Shown: piece after piece, positions 43,386 to 50,314 of the stretch
Numbering within the stretch: position 1 is the stretch's first letter
How the letters are laid out: each line of letters begins with the position of its first letter
Assembly: GCA_963824705.1 (NCBI GenBank)
Contig: CAWGQE010000003.1
Span: forward strand, 558,001 to 622,000
From: VRUE01 sp963824705
GTDB lineage: Bacteria > Actinomycetota > Thermoleophilia > Solirubrobacterales > 70-9
Length of the DNA: 64,000 nucleotides
Reading direction: 5' to 3'
Program-made: the position numbers and the translations under genes
The notes under the pieces: generated by a model
The model's database searches: none
Told to the model about the DNA's origin: nothing
The model's input: only the letters and a program-made list of their open reading frames with translations

Positions 43386-43799
43386 TCAGCTGCCCGTTCC
43401 GTTTTCGGCGGCGGGCCAGAAGACGGCGATCGCGCCGCGCGACCCATGCGCGGTCTGAATCGGGAAGGCGGAGGCCTCGACCTGGTGGCGAGTGCCGTCG
43501 ATCGAGTGGATCTCGAAGTTGGCGTGGGCCGGGCGGTCGTCGCGCACGGCGACGACCAGCGGCAGCTCGTCATAAGGGATCGGCTCGCCGTTGCCGTCGA
43601 AGGGACCGAAGATACGCCCCCACTCCTGCGGGCCGACGGTGCCGAGCTCCTCCCACGATTTGCCGAGCAGCATGCCCGCCGCCTCGTTGTAGAAGACGAG
43701 CAGTCCCCCCTCGTCGACCAGGAAGGCAGGCGTCGACAGGGCCGACATCAGATTGCGAGCAAGAATCAGCTCCAGTGGCTTCTGGGACGCGGTTGGCAC
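43386..43799 (-). CDS. single PAS-domain protein
   Basis: A 137-residue protein comprising one PAS domain: LMSALSTPAFLVDEGGLLVFYNEAAGMLLG, then EWGRIFGPFDGNG and FEIHSIDGTRHQVEASAFPI with a final GAIAVFWP strand. No output domain is attached, so it must act through a partner, possibly the MBL protein 1 nt downstream. The start is GTG 43799, 6 nt after AGGAG. The transposon at 43851 lies about 50 nt upstream and would cut off the natural -35 of a TATAGA box at 43833-43828. Confidence 0.8.
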   Translation of the reverse strand: MPTASQKPLELILARNLMSALSTPAFLVDEGGLLVFYNEAAGMLLGKSWEELGTVGPQEWGRIFGPFDGNGEPIPYDELPLVVAVRDDRPAHANFEIHSIDGTRHQVEASAFPIQTAHGSRGAIAVFWPAAENGTGS

Positions 43800-43842
43800 G
43801 GGAATCTCCTACCCTCGAACGCGGGTGTCTATAGCGGCTGTG

Positions 43843-43876
43843 ACTTTCGTCACGTATATCCCATCACTGTAGAAGC
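43843..43876 (+). repeat. left end of transposon: target duplication plus terminal inverted repeat
   Basis: ACTTTCGT (43843-43850) is followed by the 26-bp inverted repeat. The surrounding GTGACTTTCGTCAC (43840-43853) is itself palindromic, so the exact boundary could shift by a few bases. Confidence 0.85.
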
Positions 43877-43980
43877 GAAATCCGTCTCTGACGCGCCCTA
43901 GCTTCCTTCGCCGTCAACAGAAAAGCGGCCGGGGCGCTGCGTGAACAGCCCCCGGCCTGGCACAGGAAGGGGTACTTCCC

Positions 43981-44265
43981 ATGCACGGCAAGGCTAACGG
44001 GGCGCGTCCAAAGCGCTCCAATCACGCCCAGGACATCCGCGATCAGAGCATCATGCTCATGCACGTCCTGGCGCTCCATCCAACGCACCTAATCATCCCC
44101 GATCTGGTGCGCGAGCTAATCGGTGATCCCGAGGACTTCGCCGAGGGCGACCGCTACGAGCGAGCGGTCCGTGATCTGACGGGCGTCGGGCTTCTCCATA
44201 GCGAGGGCGGCTTGATCCAGCCGACGCGGGCGGCGCTCCGCTTCATCGAGATTCTGGAGGCGTGA
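43981..44265 (+). CDS. small winged-helix-like protein (transposon passenger)
   Basis: A 94-residue protein with helices and a wing-like end (YERAVRDLTGVGLLHSEGGLIQPTRAALRFIEILEA lies at about residues 59-94), suggestive of a winged helix. GGAAGGGG precedes ATG 43981. The next gene, an XRE regulator, starts 1 nt after its stop, so they form an operon and may be a regulator pair for the transposon cargo. No named family is recognised. Confidence 0.65.
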   Translation: MHGKANGARPKRSNHAQDIRDQSIMLMHVLALHPTHLIIPDLVRELIGDPEDFAEGDRYERAVRDLTGVGLLHSEGGLIQPTRAALRFIEILEA

Positions 44266-44266
44266 G

Positions 44267-44581
44267 GTGAAGTGCGCTGATCGCTTCGCCAAGAACCTGC
44301 GGCGCTACCGCAGGCGGTCGGGTATGTCGCAGGAACAGGTCGGCCTCCGTGCCCAACTGCACCGGACCGAGATCGGCCTGTTGGAGCGCGGGGCGCGAGT
44401 CCCGCGCATCGACACGCTGGTCAAGATCGCCGCCGCGCTCAACGTCAACCCCGCCGAGTTGTTGGAGGGGATCGATTGGGAGCCGGGCGAGATCACCGTT
44501 GGGCAGTTCATCGAAACCGACGTTCCGGGTCTTGGGATCGTCCATCGCCGGTTTGAGGTTGAGCGTGAGGGCAATGGCTAA
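44267..44581 (+). CDS. XRE-family HTH regulator (transposon passenger)
   Basis: A 104-residue protein with a Cro/C1-type HTH in its first 70 residues (FAKNLRRYRRRSGMSQEQVG, RTEIGLLERGARVPRIDTL, KIAAALNVNPAELLEGI). The C-terminal 30 residues are acidic. GTG 44267 follows the upstream stop by 1 nt. Pairs of this kind often control mobile-element or toxin genes; here the target is not evident. Confidence 0.85.
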   Translation: MKCADRFAKNLRRYRRRSGMSQEQVGLRAQLHRTEIGLLERGARVPRIDTLVKIAAALNVNPAELLEGIDWEPGEITVGQFIETDVPGLGIVHRRFEVEREGNG

Positions 44582-44586
44582 CCACG

Positions 44587-44629
44587 GCAGCGGCTCTGTG
44601 CTTCATCGAGATCATCGAAGGGGCGTTAG
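44587..44629 (+). pseudogene. remnant resembling the end of the winged-helix gene
   Basis: In one frame this stretch reads AAALCFIEIIEGA, close to AALRFIEILEA at the end of the 43981-44265 product, and the DNA shares CTTCATCGAGAT. No start or stop frames it. It looks like the tail of a lost second copy. Confidence 0.35.
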
Positions 44630-44632
44630 CCC

Positions 44633-44660
44633 GTTCGCCCCGCTTGGGGCGAACGCTTTA
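44633..44660 (+). terminator. hairpin terminator after the XRE gene
   Basis: GTTCGCCCC (44633-44641) and GGGGCGAAC (44646-44654) form a perfect 9-bp stem with a GCTT loop, followed by GCTTTAA. Confidence 0.6.
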
Positions 44661-44724
44661 AGCGGTGCGACCCCCCCTGACACTGCACGTCCCGTCGGCC
44701 GACGAAAGTGAGACGATAGGTCCT

Positions 44725-45303
44725 GTGTCGGAACCTGCTGAGTCACCGGCGAATATGCCCATAAAGGGAGGCGACGGTGGGGCAACCCAGCTCTCGATCC
44801 TCCTCGATGCGGCGACCGCAATCATCGATGAGGAGTTCAAACGCAGCGAACGCCTAGATGCGAAGTCGCGCAACATGATCACGGTGGCCGGGGCATTCTT
44901 CGCGGTCGTTCAGGCCGTCGTGGCCGCGTTGATCAATGAAACGCTTGGTGCGACGGAAACTCAGGCCGCCTCGTCTCTTGTTCCTTGGCTTGCGGCTGCG
45001 GGAGGGATAGCAACGATAGGGCTTGGGATTGCTTTCACTTGGAGCTACGAAGCCTGGAGGCTCCGAAATGACGAAGCGCTCAAGGTCAAAACGATTCGCG
45101 ACTACCGAGACGCTGCTTATGCGGGCAATCCAGCCGTTGGGGCGAAGCTCGTTGATGCCTACGCGAAAATTGCCGATGATCGCCGGGCAGTCAATGCGGA
45201 GCGAGCCGTCGCTGTCGATAAGGCTGCGATAGCTTGCGGGATCGCAATGCTTCTAATCGGTACTGAGCTAGTCCTAGCGTTCATCGCGGTCGCCATTCGG
45301 TGA
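44725..45303 (+). CDS. unidentified membrane protein (transposon passenger)
   Basis: About 192 residues (GTG 44725; GTG 44665 and ATG 44755 are alternatives). A soluble helical N-terminus (EEFKRSERLDAKSRNMITVA) leads into two membrane helices (AGAFFAVVQAVVAALI and LVPWLAAAGGIATIGLGIAF), a long charged helical stretch and a last membrane helix (ACGIAMLLIGTELVLAFIAV). The layout resembles small membrane effectors of some defence systems, but there is no motif to prove it. Its stop overlaps the GTG of the next gene. Confidence 0.65.
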   Translation: MSEPAESPANMPIKGGDGGATQLSILLDAATAIIDEEFKRSERLDAKSRNMITVAGAFFAVVQAVVAALINETLGATETQAASSLVPWLAAAGGIATIGLGIAFTWSYEAWRLRNDEALKVKTIRDYRDAAYAGNPAVGAKLVDAYAKIADDRRAVNAERAVAVDKAAIACGIAMLLIGTELVLAFIAVAIR

Positions 45304-46190
45304 ACGGCGAGGATCTGCCCGATCCCGCCGACAAAGAACCGGATCTGCCCCCTCCGGAGTTCGAGCCAATCCGAAATTTCGCTGGCCTGCCAGCTCGCAT
45401 ACGACGACTAGTCGATGACGGCCTTTTCGTTGCTCTTGGCAGGTCGGAAGACAACGCGATCCGAGTAGGGACTCTCTGGGGCTTGCTGGAGCACCTAGAC
45501 AAGCTCTTTCATGCGGTTCAGGTGAATAAGTCTGGATCGGACGTCAATCGGCGTGGCGCACTCGCGGCAGTGACGGGGGGGCGGGAACTGGAGGCACTTC
45601 CGTCTCTGCATGGCAGTTATGCGCTCCCACTGCGTTTGACGCCACCCGATGGTCAGATGGTTGGGCAGGAGTACCAGGAGCTAGACGCTCTGATCGATCT
45701 GTTGGCACCCACCACGGATCTAGAGGAGATGCTTCAGGAGCTACCAGAGCGCATCGGCGACGAGCTGCGAAGACTCTTTGCAGTCTTGGCAAGCGGTGAC
45801 ACTGGCCTGCGGATGGAACTGGTTCGAAATGGGCAGGCCGTAACGGAGGTTGAGGTTAGGGCTGATGAAGCGCAGTCAAAAGCTGCTTGGCTCAACGAAA
45901 AGACGCCACACGACCTAGGGACGAAAACCCTCCGAGGCAAGCTGTTCCGAATCGACACGAAGAAGAAGGAAATCCGAATCGATGTCATCGGTGGCACCGA
46001 TGGCGAGCTGGATGTAGAGAGCGCCATCTTCCAAGATGAGCAACTGGACGAGCTTCGAGAGGCTCTGAATCACCAAGTGGAGATGGAGGTGTCCGTGTCT
46101 GAGGATCGCCGCCCCTACGAACGCTCCGTGACTAGTCCTACGCTCCGTGTCGGTTGGGTGCGTCGGGTCGAGGGCGAGGGCGTGAACTAA
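45300..46190 (+). CDS. unidentified soluble protein coupled to the membrane protein
   Basis: A 296-residue acidic protein starting at GTG 45300, overlapping the membrane protein stop (GTGA). The N-terminal half is helical (RIRRLVDDGLFVALGRSEDN, LLEHLDKLFHAVQVNKSG); the C-terminal half is beta-rich (LRGKLFRIDTKKKEIRIDVI, VEMEVSVSEDRRPYERS). I recognise no family. The coupling implies the two products act together, carried as cargo by the transposon. Confidence 0.65.
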   Translation: MNGEDLPDPADKEPDLPPPEFEPIRNFAGLPARIRRLVDDGLFVALGRSEDNAIRVGTLWGLLEHLDKLFHAVQVNKSGSDVNRRGALAAVTGGRELEALPSLHGSYALPLRLTPPDGQMVGQEYQELDALIDLLAPTTDLEEMLQELPERIGDELRRLFAVLASGDTGLRMELVRNGQAVTEVEVRADEAQSKAAWLNEKTPHDLGTKTLRGKLFRIDTKKKEIRIDVIGGTDGELDVESAIFQDEQLDELREALNHQVEMEVSVSEDRRPYERSVTSPTLRVGWVRRVEGEGVN

Positions 46191-46250
46191 GCCTCGTCGG
46201 CGACCAACTCCCGCGTAGGCCAAAATCTCGCCCTCGATCATCCGCATCCT

Positions 46251-46256
46251 TAAACT
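46251..46256 (+). promoter_or_regulatory. -10 box of a probable leaderless promoter
   Basis: TAAACT is 8 nt before ATG 46265 of the 49-aa ORF, which lacks a Shine-Dalgarno sequence. Confidence 0.35.
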
Positions 46257-46264
46257 CAGCACAG

Positions 46265-46414
46265 ATGGCCGATCGCAAGCAGAAGACGAACAAGGGACTC
46301 GAGATCCCGGTCCCGACTAAAGGCGACTTCGACGCTGCTGTGTCTAAGGTCGCTCCGCCAGCAGGTCGTAAACGCCCTGGCGGGAAAGACCAGCCTCCAA
46401 AGCGATCTGAGTGA
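46265..46414 (+). CDS. small basic protein, 49 aa (transposon passenger)
   Basis: ATG 46265 opens a 49-residue Lys/Arg/Pro-rich frame (MADRKQKTNKGLEIPVP, KGDFDAAVSKVAPPAGRKR). The TAAACT box in front is correctly placed for a leaderless gene. It overlaps the 3' end of the minus-strand HTH gene by 71 bp, which is long, so one of the two may be wrongly called. The function is unknown. Confidence 0.45.
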   Translation: MADRKQKTNKGLEIPVPTKGDFDAAVSKVAPPAGRKRPGGKDQPPKRSE

Positions 46415-46547
46415 CCGGGACCCCAGCATCCTGCGCTTCCTTGCAGTAGCGCCGTAGTTCGTCCGTCGCTTTGTGGCGGGCGGCATCGGCCCGCTCGCGG
46501 CTCTTGGCGGCTCGCCGGATGCCCTTGATTGCGGCGGCGTCTTTCAT
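46344..46547 (-). CDS. small HTH protein coupled to the transposase
   Basis: A 67-residue protein: a very basic N-terminal helix (KGIRRAAKSRERADAARHKA) and a C-terminal resolvase-like HTH (VTQIALEAGLSRQGVYDLL). ATG 46547 overlaps the transposase stop (ATGA at 46547-46544), so it is translated with the transposase. It may help target or regulate transposition. Confidence 0.7.
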   Translation of the reverse strand: MKDAAAIKGIRRAAKSRERADAARHKATDELRRYCKEAQDAGVPVTQIALEAGLSRQGVYDLLAERP

Positions 46548-47491
46548 CGCGGAGAGCGAGCAGCGTTGTCGAGCAGGGCGAAGAACATCCCCCGGCCGTC
46601 GCGGCGTTGGTTGTAGCGCCAGGCGTACTCGTCCAGGTAGGACTGAAGCCATTTCTGCGACACCTTCTTGTAGGTGCCGCGCATCCCGGTCTTGAGGTTG
46701 CCGAAGAAGCCCTCAATCGTGTTCGTGTGGATATCGCCGTGGACGTAGACGCCCGCCGAGTGGTTGATGATGCTGTGGCCTGCGTACTCCCGGCCAAGCG
46801 GCCGGTAGGAGCGCCAGTCGTCCGTGAAGATGATCGATTGTGGGTTGACGTTCGCCCGCACGGCTCCACTCAGCGGCTCGCCTCGACGGGACTTGATCAC
46901 GCGCAGCTTGACCCGCCCGCCACGCTCGACCATGCCCAGCACCGAGACCTGGCGCTCGCGCCACTGAGCAGCTTCTTTTTTGGTCATTCGCGGCCCGCGT
47001 GGGCGACCGTGGACGCCGGTCTCGTCAACCTCGACCTTGCCCTTCAACGGCTTGGCGTCGTCCTTCATCAACTCGTTGCGGATCTTGTTGAACATGCGCC
47101 AGGCGGTCTTGTAATGAACCCCAAGCTCTCGCTCTAGCTGTTTCGCGGATATGCCGCATCGCGTACTCGTCATCAAGTACATGGCGTAGAACCAAAGCTG
47201 AAGCGAGGTCGAGGACTTGTGAAAGATCGTGCCGGCCGTGGGATGCACGTGGTGCCCGCAGCCGGTGCAGGTCCATGACTGCCGCCCTTGCTTGGTCGCG
47301 TAGCGCTTGAAGACCCGCTCAGAGCCGCATTTGGGGCAGTAAGCGTGTTCTCCGTCCGGGGAATGCCGAGTGCGCCATAGATGCTCCAGGCAGGCGGCAT
47401 CGTCGGGGAAGTCCCGCAGGAACTCCGTAACCGAATAGTCCGAAGTCGAGGACTTCGCTCGGCGCGGTTCGTGGCGGTTGGCAGGTGGCAT
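46544..47491 (-). CDS. IS1595-family (ISXO2-like) transposase
   Basis: A 315-residue transposase. It has an N-terminal zinc ribbon (YCPKCGSERVF with CTGCGHH), a helical DNA-binding region (QLERELGVHYKTAWRMFNKI) and a DDE-type catalytic core: KVEVDETGVHG, IIFTDDWRSY and HTNTIEGFFGNLKTGMRGTY. All catalytic positions are filled and the frame is intact. The promoter is TTGACA (47526-47521) and TAACTT (47503-47498) on the minus strand with 17-bp spacing, ending 6 nt before ATG 47491. Confidence 0.92.
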   Translation of the reverse strand: MPPANRHEPRRAKSSTSDYSVTEFLRDFPDDAACLEHLWRTRHSPDGEHAYCPKCGSERVFKRYATKQGRQSWTCTGCGHHVHPTAGTIFHKSSTSLQLWFYAMYLMTSTRCGISAKQLERELGVHYKTAWRMFNKIRNELMKDDAKPLKGKVEVDETGVHGRPRGPRMTKKEAAQWRERQVSVLGMVERGGRVKLRVIKSRRGEPLSGAVRANVNPQSIIFTDDWRSYRPLGREYAGHSIINHSAGVYVHGDIHTNTIEGFFGNLKTGMRGTYKKVSQKWLQSYLDEYAWRYNQRRDGRGMFFALLDNAARSPR

Positions 47492-47494
47492 AGT

Positions 47495-47536
47495 GTAAAG
47501 TTACTTGACACAAGATCATTTGTCAAGCAGCTTTAC
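47495..47536. promoter_or_regulatory. two-tier symmetric operator between transposase and 288-aa gene
   Basis: GTAAAG (47495-47500), TTGACA (47505-47510), TGTCAA (47521-47526) and CTTTAC (47531-47536) form a symmetric dyad with matching 4-nt gaps and a 10-nt centre. It contains a -35 for each direction and overlaps the transposase promoter. Confidence 0.6.
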
Positions 47537-47549
47537 GAAGGGATGGCGA

Positions 47550-48416
47550 ATGCGGGAGGAAGCACCATCGCTGGATAGTGCTTTTGAAAAGCTGAGGCGA
47601 GGACTAGAGCACTTCAACTCGATTGAGCAAGCGAGCGACGTCGCAGTCAAAGCGAGCGCCAAGGCCCCATTTGTCGAAGACGATGGCGACTGGAAAGTAG
47701 TCGGTATCAGTCTCGGGAAGTTCCCACTCCGCCCCAGCATTATCTCGGGGGACATGGTCCACAACTTGCGCTCCGCTCTTGATCATGCGGTTTGGCAGCT
47801 GGTCAAGGTCTCCGGGGGTCAGCCGGGAAGCTGGACCTATTTCCCAATTTATGGGAACAAGGACGGCTTCATCAACGATGTCCAGCAACGGGCCAAGAAG
47901 CGAGGTCTCGGGCCGCTGCATGGGATTGAAAAGGGCGGCCCGATATGGACACTCATCGAGAAATATCAGCCGTACAAGAACACCCAGCTCCCACCTTGGT
48001 TTAAACCGCCTCCCGCAGATCCGATCAAGTGGGCGGCGCGTCTGACGCCGCTGGCGACGCTGAGTGCGCTCTCGCGAATCGACAAGCACCGAACGATCCA
48101 CGGTTTCAACGTCTTCCCCGCGAGAGGCAAAGCGATCAACGACAGCATCAGATGGAATCCGGACGCCATATTGGTCGAGCAGCGCGGAGGGCATTCCTTT
48201 GACGTGCTCGAAGGTCGCGCAGAGCTTGCGCGGTTCCGCTTCCGGCCCGGCGTCGAGCCAAATGTGCGCGTGACCGGACCAATGTTCTTGGAGGCAGGAT
48301 TTGAGGCTGAGTTCAGTCCCGGCGAAAGAATCACCGTCCTCTCTGACGGAATCAAAGCGATGGGTGCAGCCGTCGAAGGGATACTGACCTCCTTCAAGGA
48401 GTTCTTCCCCGAGTAG
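47550..48416 (+). CDS. unidentified 288-aa protein (transposon passenger)
   Basis: ATG 47550 follows GAAGGG at 7-nt spacing; a TTG at 47505 lies within the operator and is unlikely. The product has a helical N-terminus (SAFEKLRRGLEHFNSIEQAS), a striking DMVHNLRSALDHAVWQLV helix of the type seen in a widespread uncharacterised actinobacterial family, a SRIDKHRTIHGFNVFP segment, and a beta-rich end. No enzymatic role can be assigned. It is the last gene before the right inverted repeat. Confidence 0.7.
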   Translation: MREEAPSLDSAFEKLRRGLEHFNSIEQASDVAVKASAKAPFVEDDGDWKVVGISLGKFPLRPSIISGDMVHNLRSALDHAVWQLVKVSGGQPGSWTYFPIYGNKDGFINDVQQRAKKRGLGPLHGIEKGGPIWTLIEKYQPYKNTQLPPWFKPPPADPIKWAARLTPLATLSALSRIDKHRTIHGFNVFPARGKAINDSIRWNPDAILVEQRGGHSFDVLEGRAELARFRFRPGVEPNVRVTGPMFLEAGFEAEFSPGERITVLSDGIKAMGAAVEGILTSFKEFFPE

Positions 48417-48465
48417 ATCGTCGGCGCGCTCAGCCACCGCCTAGATCGCCCCTCCGAGCCGCTGA

Positions 48466-48499
48466 GCTTCTACAGTGATGGGATATACGTGACTTTCGT
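48466..48499 (-). repeat. right end of transposon: terminal inverted repeat plus target duplication
   Basis: The 26-bp inverted repeat 48466-48491 matches the left end perfectly and is followed by ACTTTCGT (48492-48499). Confidence 0.85.
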
Positions 48500-48601
48500 C
48501 ACTTAGGCAATTTACAGCGCCCACGCTGGCCTGGCGCAATTTGACTCAGAGGTGTCGCAGAAGATTTTGGTTCCGAGCGACACTCGCGACGCCGCAATCT
48601 T

Positions 48602-48607
48602 TAGGGT
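48602..48607 (+). promoter_or_regulatory. -10 box of a probable leaderless promoter
   Basis: TAGGGT is 6 nt before ATG 48614. Confidence 0.3.
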
Positions 48608-48613
48608 GCAATC

Positions 48614-48832
48614 ATGGAGACCATGAGAGAGAGTTGGACCGACGCGCGGCTGGACGACATGAAGCAGGGGATGGATGCTGGCTTCAAACGGATGGACGAG
48701 GACATCAAGGGCTTGCGGACGGAAATGAACCAGCGCTTCGACGGTTTGAATCGAACGCTGCTGCAGATCAGCGGTGGCGTCATCGCGACCCTGATCGCTG
48801 GATTCATGGGCTTGATAGCGACGCAGCTCTAG
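48614..48832 (+). CDS. small coiled-coil membrane-anchored protein (72 aa)
   Basis: A 72-residue protein: a coiled coil built of repeating short units (RLDDMKQGMDAGFKRMDEDI, GLRTEMNQRFDGLNRTL) and a C-terminal membrane helix (GGVIATLIAGFMGLIATQL). This is a common layout of small actinobacterial proteins with no known role. ATG 48614 follows TAGGGT. It lies just outside the transposon and converges with the TetR gene. Confidence 0.65.
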   Translation: METMRESWTDARLDDMKQGMDAGFKRMDEDIKGLRTEMNQRFDGLNRTLLQISGGVIATLIAGFMGLIATQL

Positions 48833-48842
48833 GCAGCGCTTG

Positions 48843-49532
48843 TTACAGCGAGGCGAGCAGGAGATCGCTCAGCTCCGGCTCGAGATCGTGCAGGCGCTGC
48901 GGGTCGCCACCGCCGGCGCGGGTCGATACCAGCGCCATCGCGGCGCCGATCAGGCGGCGCTCCAGCCCGGGCAGCGGTGTTGCCCTGTCGGGGTCGGTGA
49001 GCACGTCGCGCAGCATCGCGCCGAGGCGCTCGATCAGATCGCGGCGCGCGCCGGTCAGCGCCGCGATCTGCGGCGGTGGCTCGGCGCTGAGCAGGCGGCC
49101 GACGTCGGGCTCGGCGGCGAGGAAGCCGAGCGCCGCGGCGATGCCGGTGCGAGCCCGGCCACGCCGGTCCGCCTCGGCGACGGGGCCGCGCGCCTCGACC
49201 AGCGCCGCGCAGGCCCCCTCGATCTCCTCGCAGAGCCGGCTCGCCTCAGTCTCATACGCCGCCAGGAGGCAGGCCCAGAGGTCCTCGAAGTGCTGGTAGA
49301 AGGTGCGGCTGGAGACGCCGGCCAGCTCGGTCACGCGGGCCGCGGTGATGCGGCCGTAGCCCTGCTCGGCGACGGCCGTCGCCGCTGCCTCGAGCAAGCG
49401 CAGGCGCTGGTGCGCGCGGACCAGGTCGGCCGGGATGCCGTGGTGGCCGGGGGGGAGGCGCAGCGTCGGCACGGCCTCGGCCTCCGCCGGCTCGGCGAGG
49501 GCGGTGCCGGCGACGAGGCGCAGCTCAGTCAT
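48843..49532 (-). CDS. TetR-family regulator 1
   Basis: A 229-residue regulator with a TetR HTH at about 45-90 (RLLEAAATAVAEQGYGRITA, RVTELAGVSSRTFYQHFEDL). The first 40 residues are an extra Ala/Pro-rich stretch with PPGHHGIPADLV, which also appears, as PPGRHGLPRIFV, in the regulator at 50961-51626. ATG 49532 overlaps the upstream TetR stop by 4 bp; the longer frame is not used. The ligand and targets are unknown. Confidence 0.85.
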   Translation of the reverse strand: MTELRLVAGTALAEPAEAEAVPTLRLPPGHHGIPADLVRAHQRLRLLEAAATAVAEQGYGRITAARVTELAGVSSRTFYQHFEDLWACLLAAYETEASRLCEEIEGACAALVEARGPVAEADRRGRARTGIAAALGFLAAEPDVGRLLSAEPPPQIAALTGARRDLIERLGAMLRDVLTDPDRATPLPGLERRLIGAAMALVSTRAGGGDPQRLHDLEPELSDLLLASL

Positions 49533-50245
49533 CTCTCCTCGGCCTCTTCCTCGACCCCCGTCAGCCGCGTCCGCTCGCGCTCCAGCAGCTCGCTCGCCCG
49601 CTCGAAGGCGCCTTCGGCCTCCTCCTTGCCGAAGTAGGAGCCGGCGGCGAAGTGCATCAGCTCGGGCAGCGTCTCCCAGAGGCGCCCCGGATCGCCGGCG
49701 CCGAGCGCCTCGCAGACGCAGGACTCGATCCCGCCGACGACGAAGGCGCCGGTCGCCTCCGGCGGTGCCTCGGCGGGGTCGATGTCGGCGCGGACGCTGT
49801 CGATCGTCGCAGCGAGGCGCTCGACCGCGGCCTCGTGGCGGGCCAGCGCCGGCTCGCCGGCGATCTGCACCTCGACGAAGAGCGCCCTGGAGATCGCCGG
49901 CCGCGCGGTGACGAACTGAAAGAGGCGCACTATCGCCTCGCGGACGCCGGCCTCCCACCCCGGAGCGGTCGCCGCCGCTTCGAGCACGCTGACACCGAGC
50001 CGCTCGATCCAGACCGCGTAAGCCTGGGCGAAGCAGTCCTCCTTGCTCTCGAAGTGCTGGTAGAACTGCGCCCGGTGCCCGCCGCTGTGCTCGAGGATCG
50101 CGCGCACCGAGGTCTCGCGGAAGCCGACCTCGCCGCAGACCGCCAGTACCGCTTCCATCGCCCCCTCGCGCACATCGAGCTCGGAGCCTTGGTCTGCTCC
50201 CAGCGAATCGACCCGATTAGCAGCTGCTGAGGCTTTCGCTGACAT
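49529..50245 (-). CDS. TetR-family regulator 2
   Basis: A 238-residue TetR regulator. The HTH lies near residues 25-70 (MEAVLAVCGEVGFRETSVRAI, HSGGHRAQFYQHFESKEDCF). ATG 50245 is chosen over an upstream ATG that would run through the divergent promoter. It forms the first gene of the minus-strand half of a four-regulator cluster and overlaps regulator 1. C-terminal ligand domain is helical with no recognisable specificity. Confidence 0.85.
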   Translation of the reverse strand: MSAKASAAANRVDSLGADQGSELDVREGAMEAVLAVCGEVGFRETSVRAILEHSGGHRAQFYQHFESKEDCFAQAYAVWIERLGVSVLEAAATAPGWEAGVREAIVRLFQFVTARPAISRALFVEVQIAGEPALARHEAAVERLAATIDSVRADIDPAEAPPEATGAFVVGGIESCVCEALGAGDPGRLWETLPELMHFAAGSYFGKEEAEGAFERASELLERERTRLTGVEEEAEER

Positions 50246-50301
50246 ACGCCCTATAAAAACTACTCCTTTTTCGTCAGATATGAAATCTTTTTCAAGTCGG
50301 C

Positions 50302-50307
50302 TACTCT
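50302..50307 (+). promoter_or_regulatory. -10 box of the plus-strand TetR pair
   Basis: TACTCT is 7 nt before ATG 50315. The 69-bp divergent gap (50246-50314) is AT-rich (CTATAAAAACTACTCC, ATGAAATCTTTTTC) and must hold both promoters and any operators. Confidence 0.45.
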
Positions 50308-50314
50308 CGGAGGC

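Larger units (their letters stand above)
43851..48491. mobile_element. IS1595-family transposon with passenger genes (4641 bp)
   Basis: Perfect 26-bp terminal inverted repeats (43851-43876, beginning CACGTATATCCCATC, and 48466-48491) are flanked by ACTTTCGT on both sides (43843-43850 and 48492-48499), an 8-bp direct repeat equal to the known IS1595 target duplication. Inside are an IS1595/ISXO2-type transposase with a coupled HTH protein, a wHTH/XRE pair, a membrane-protein/soluble-protein pair, a 49-aa protein and a 288-aa unknown protein. Codon use and base composition are visibly less GC-rich than the flanks. Confidence 0.85.

Noticed and set aside
43851..48491. Integrative element at a tRNA or a prophage remnant
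   Set aside because: No tRNA, integrase, capsid or portal gene is present; inverted ends, target duplication and transposase explain the boundaries.
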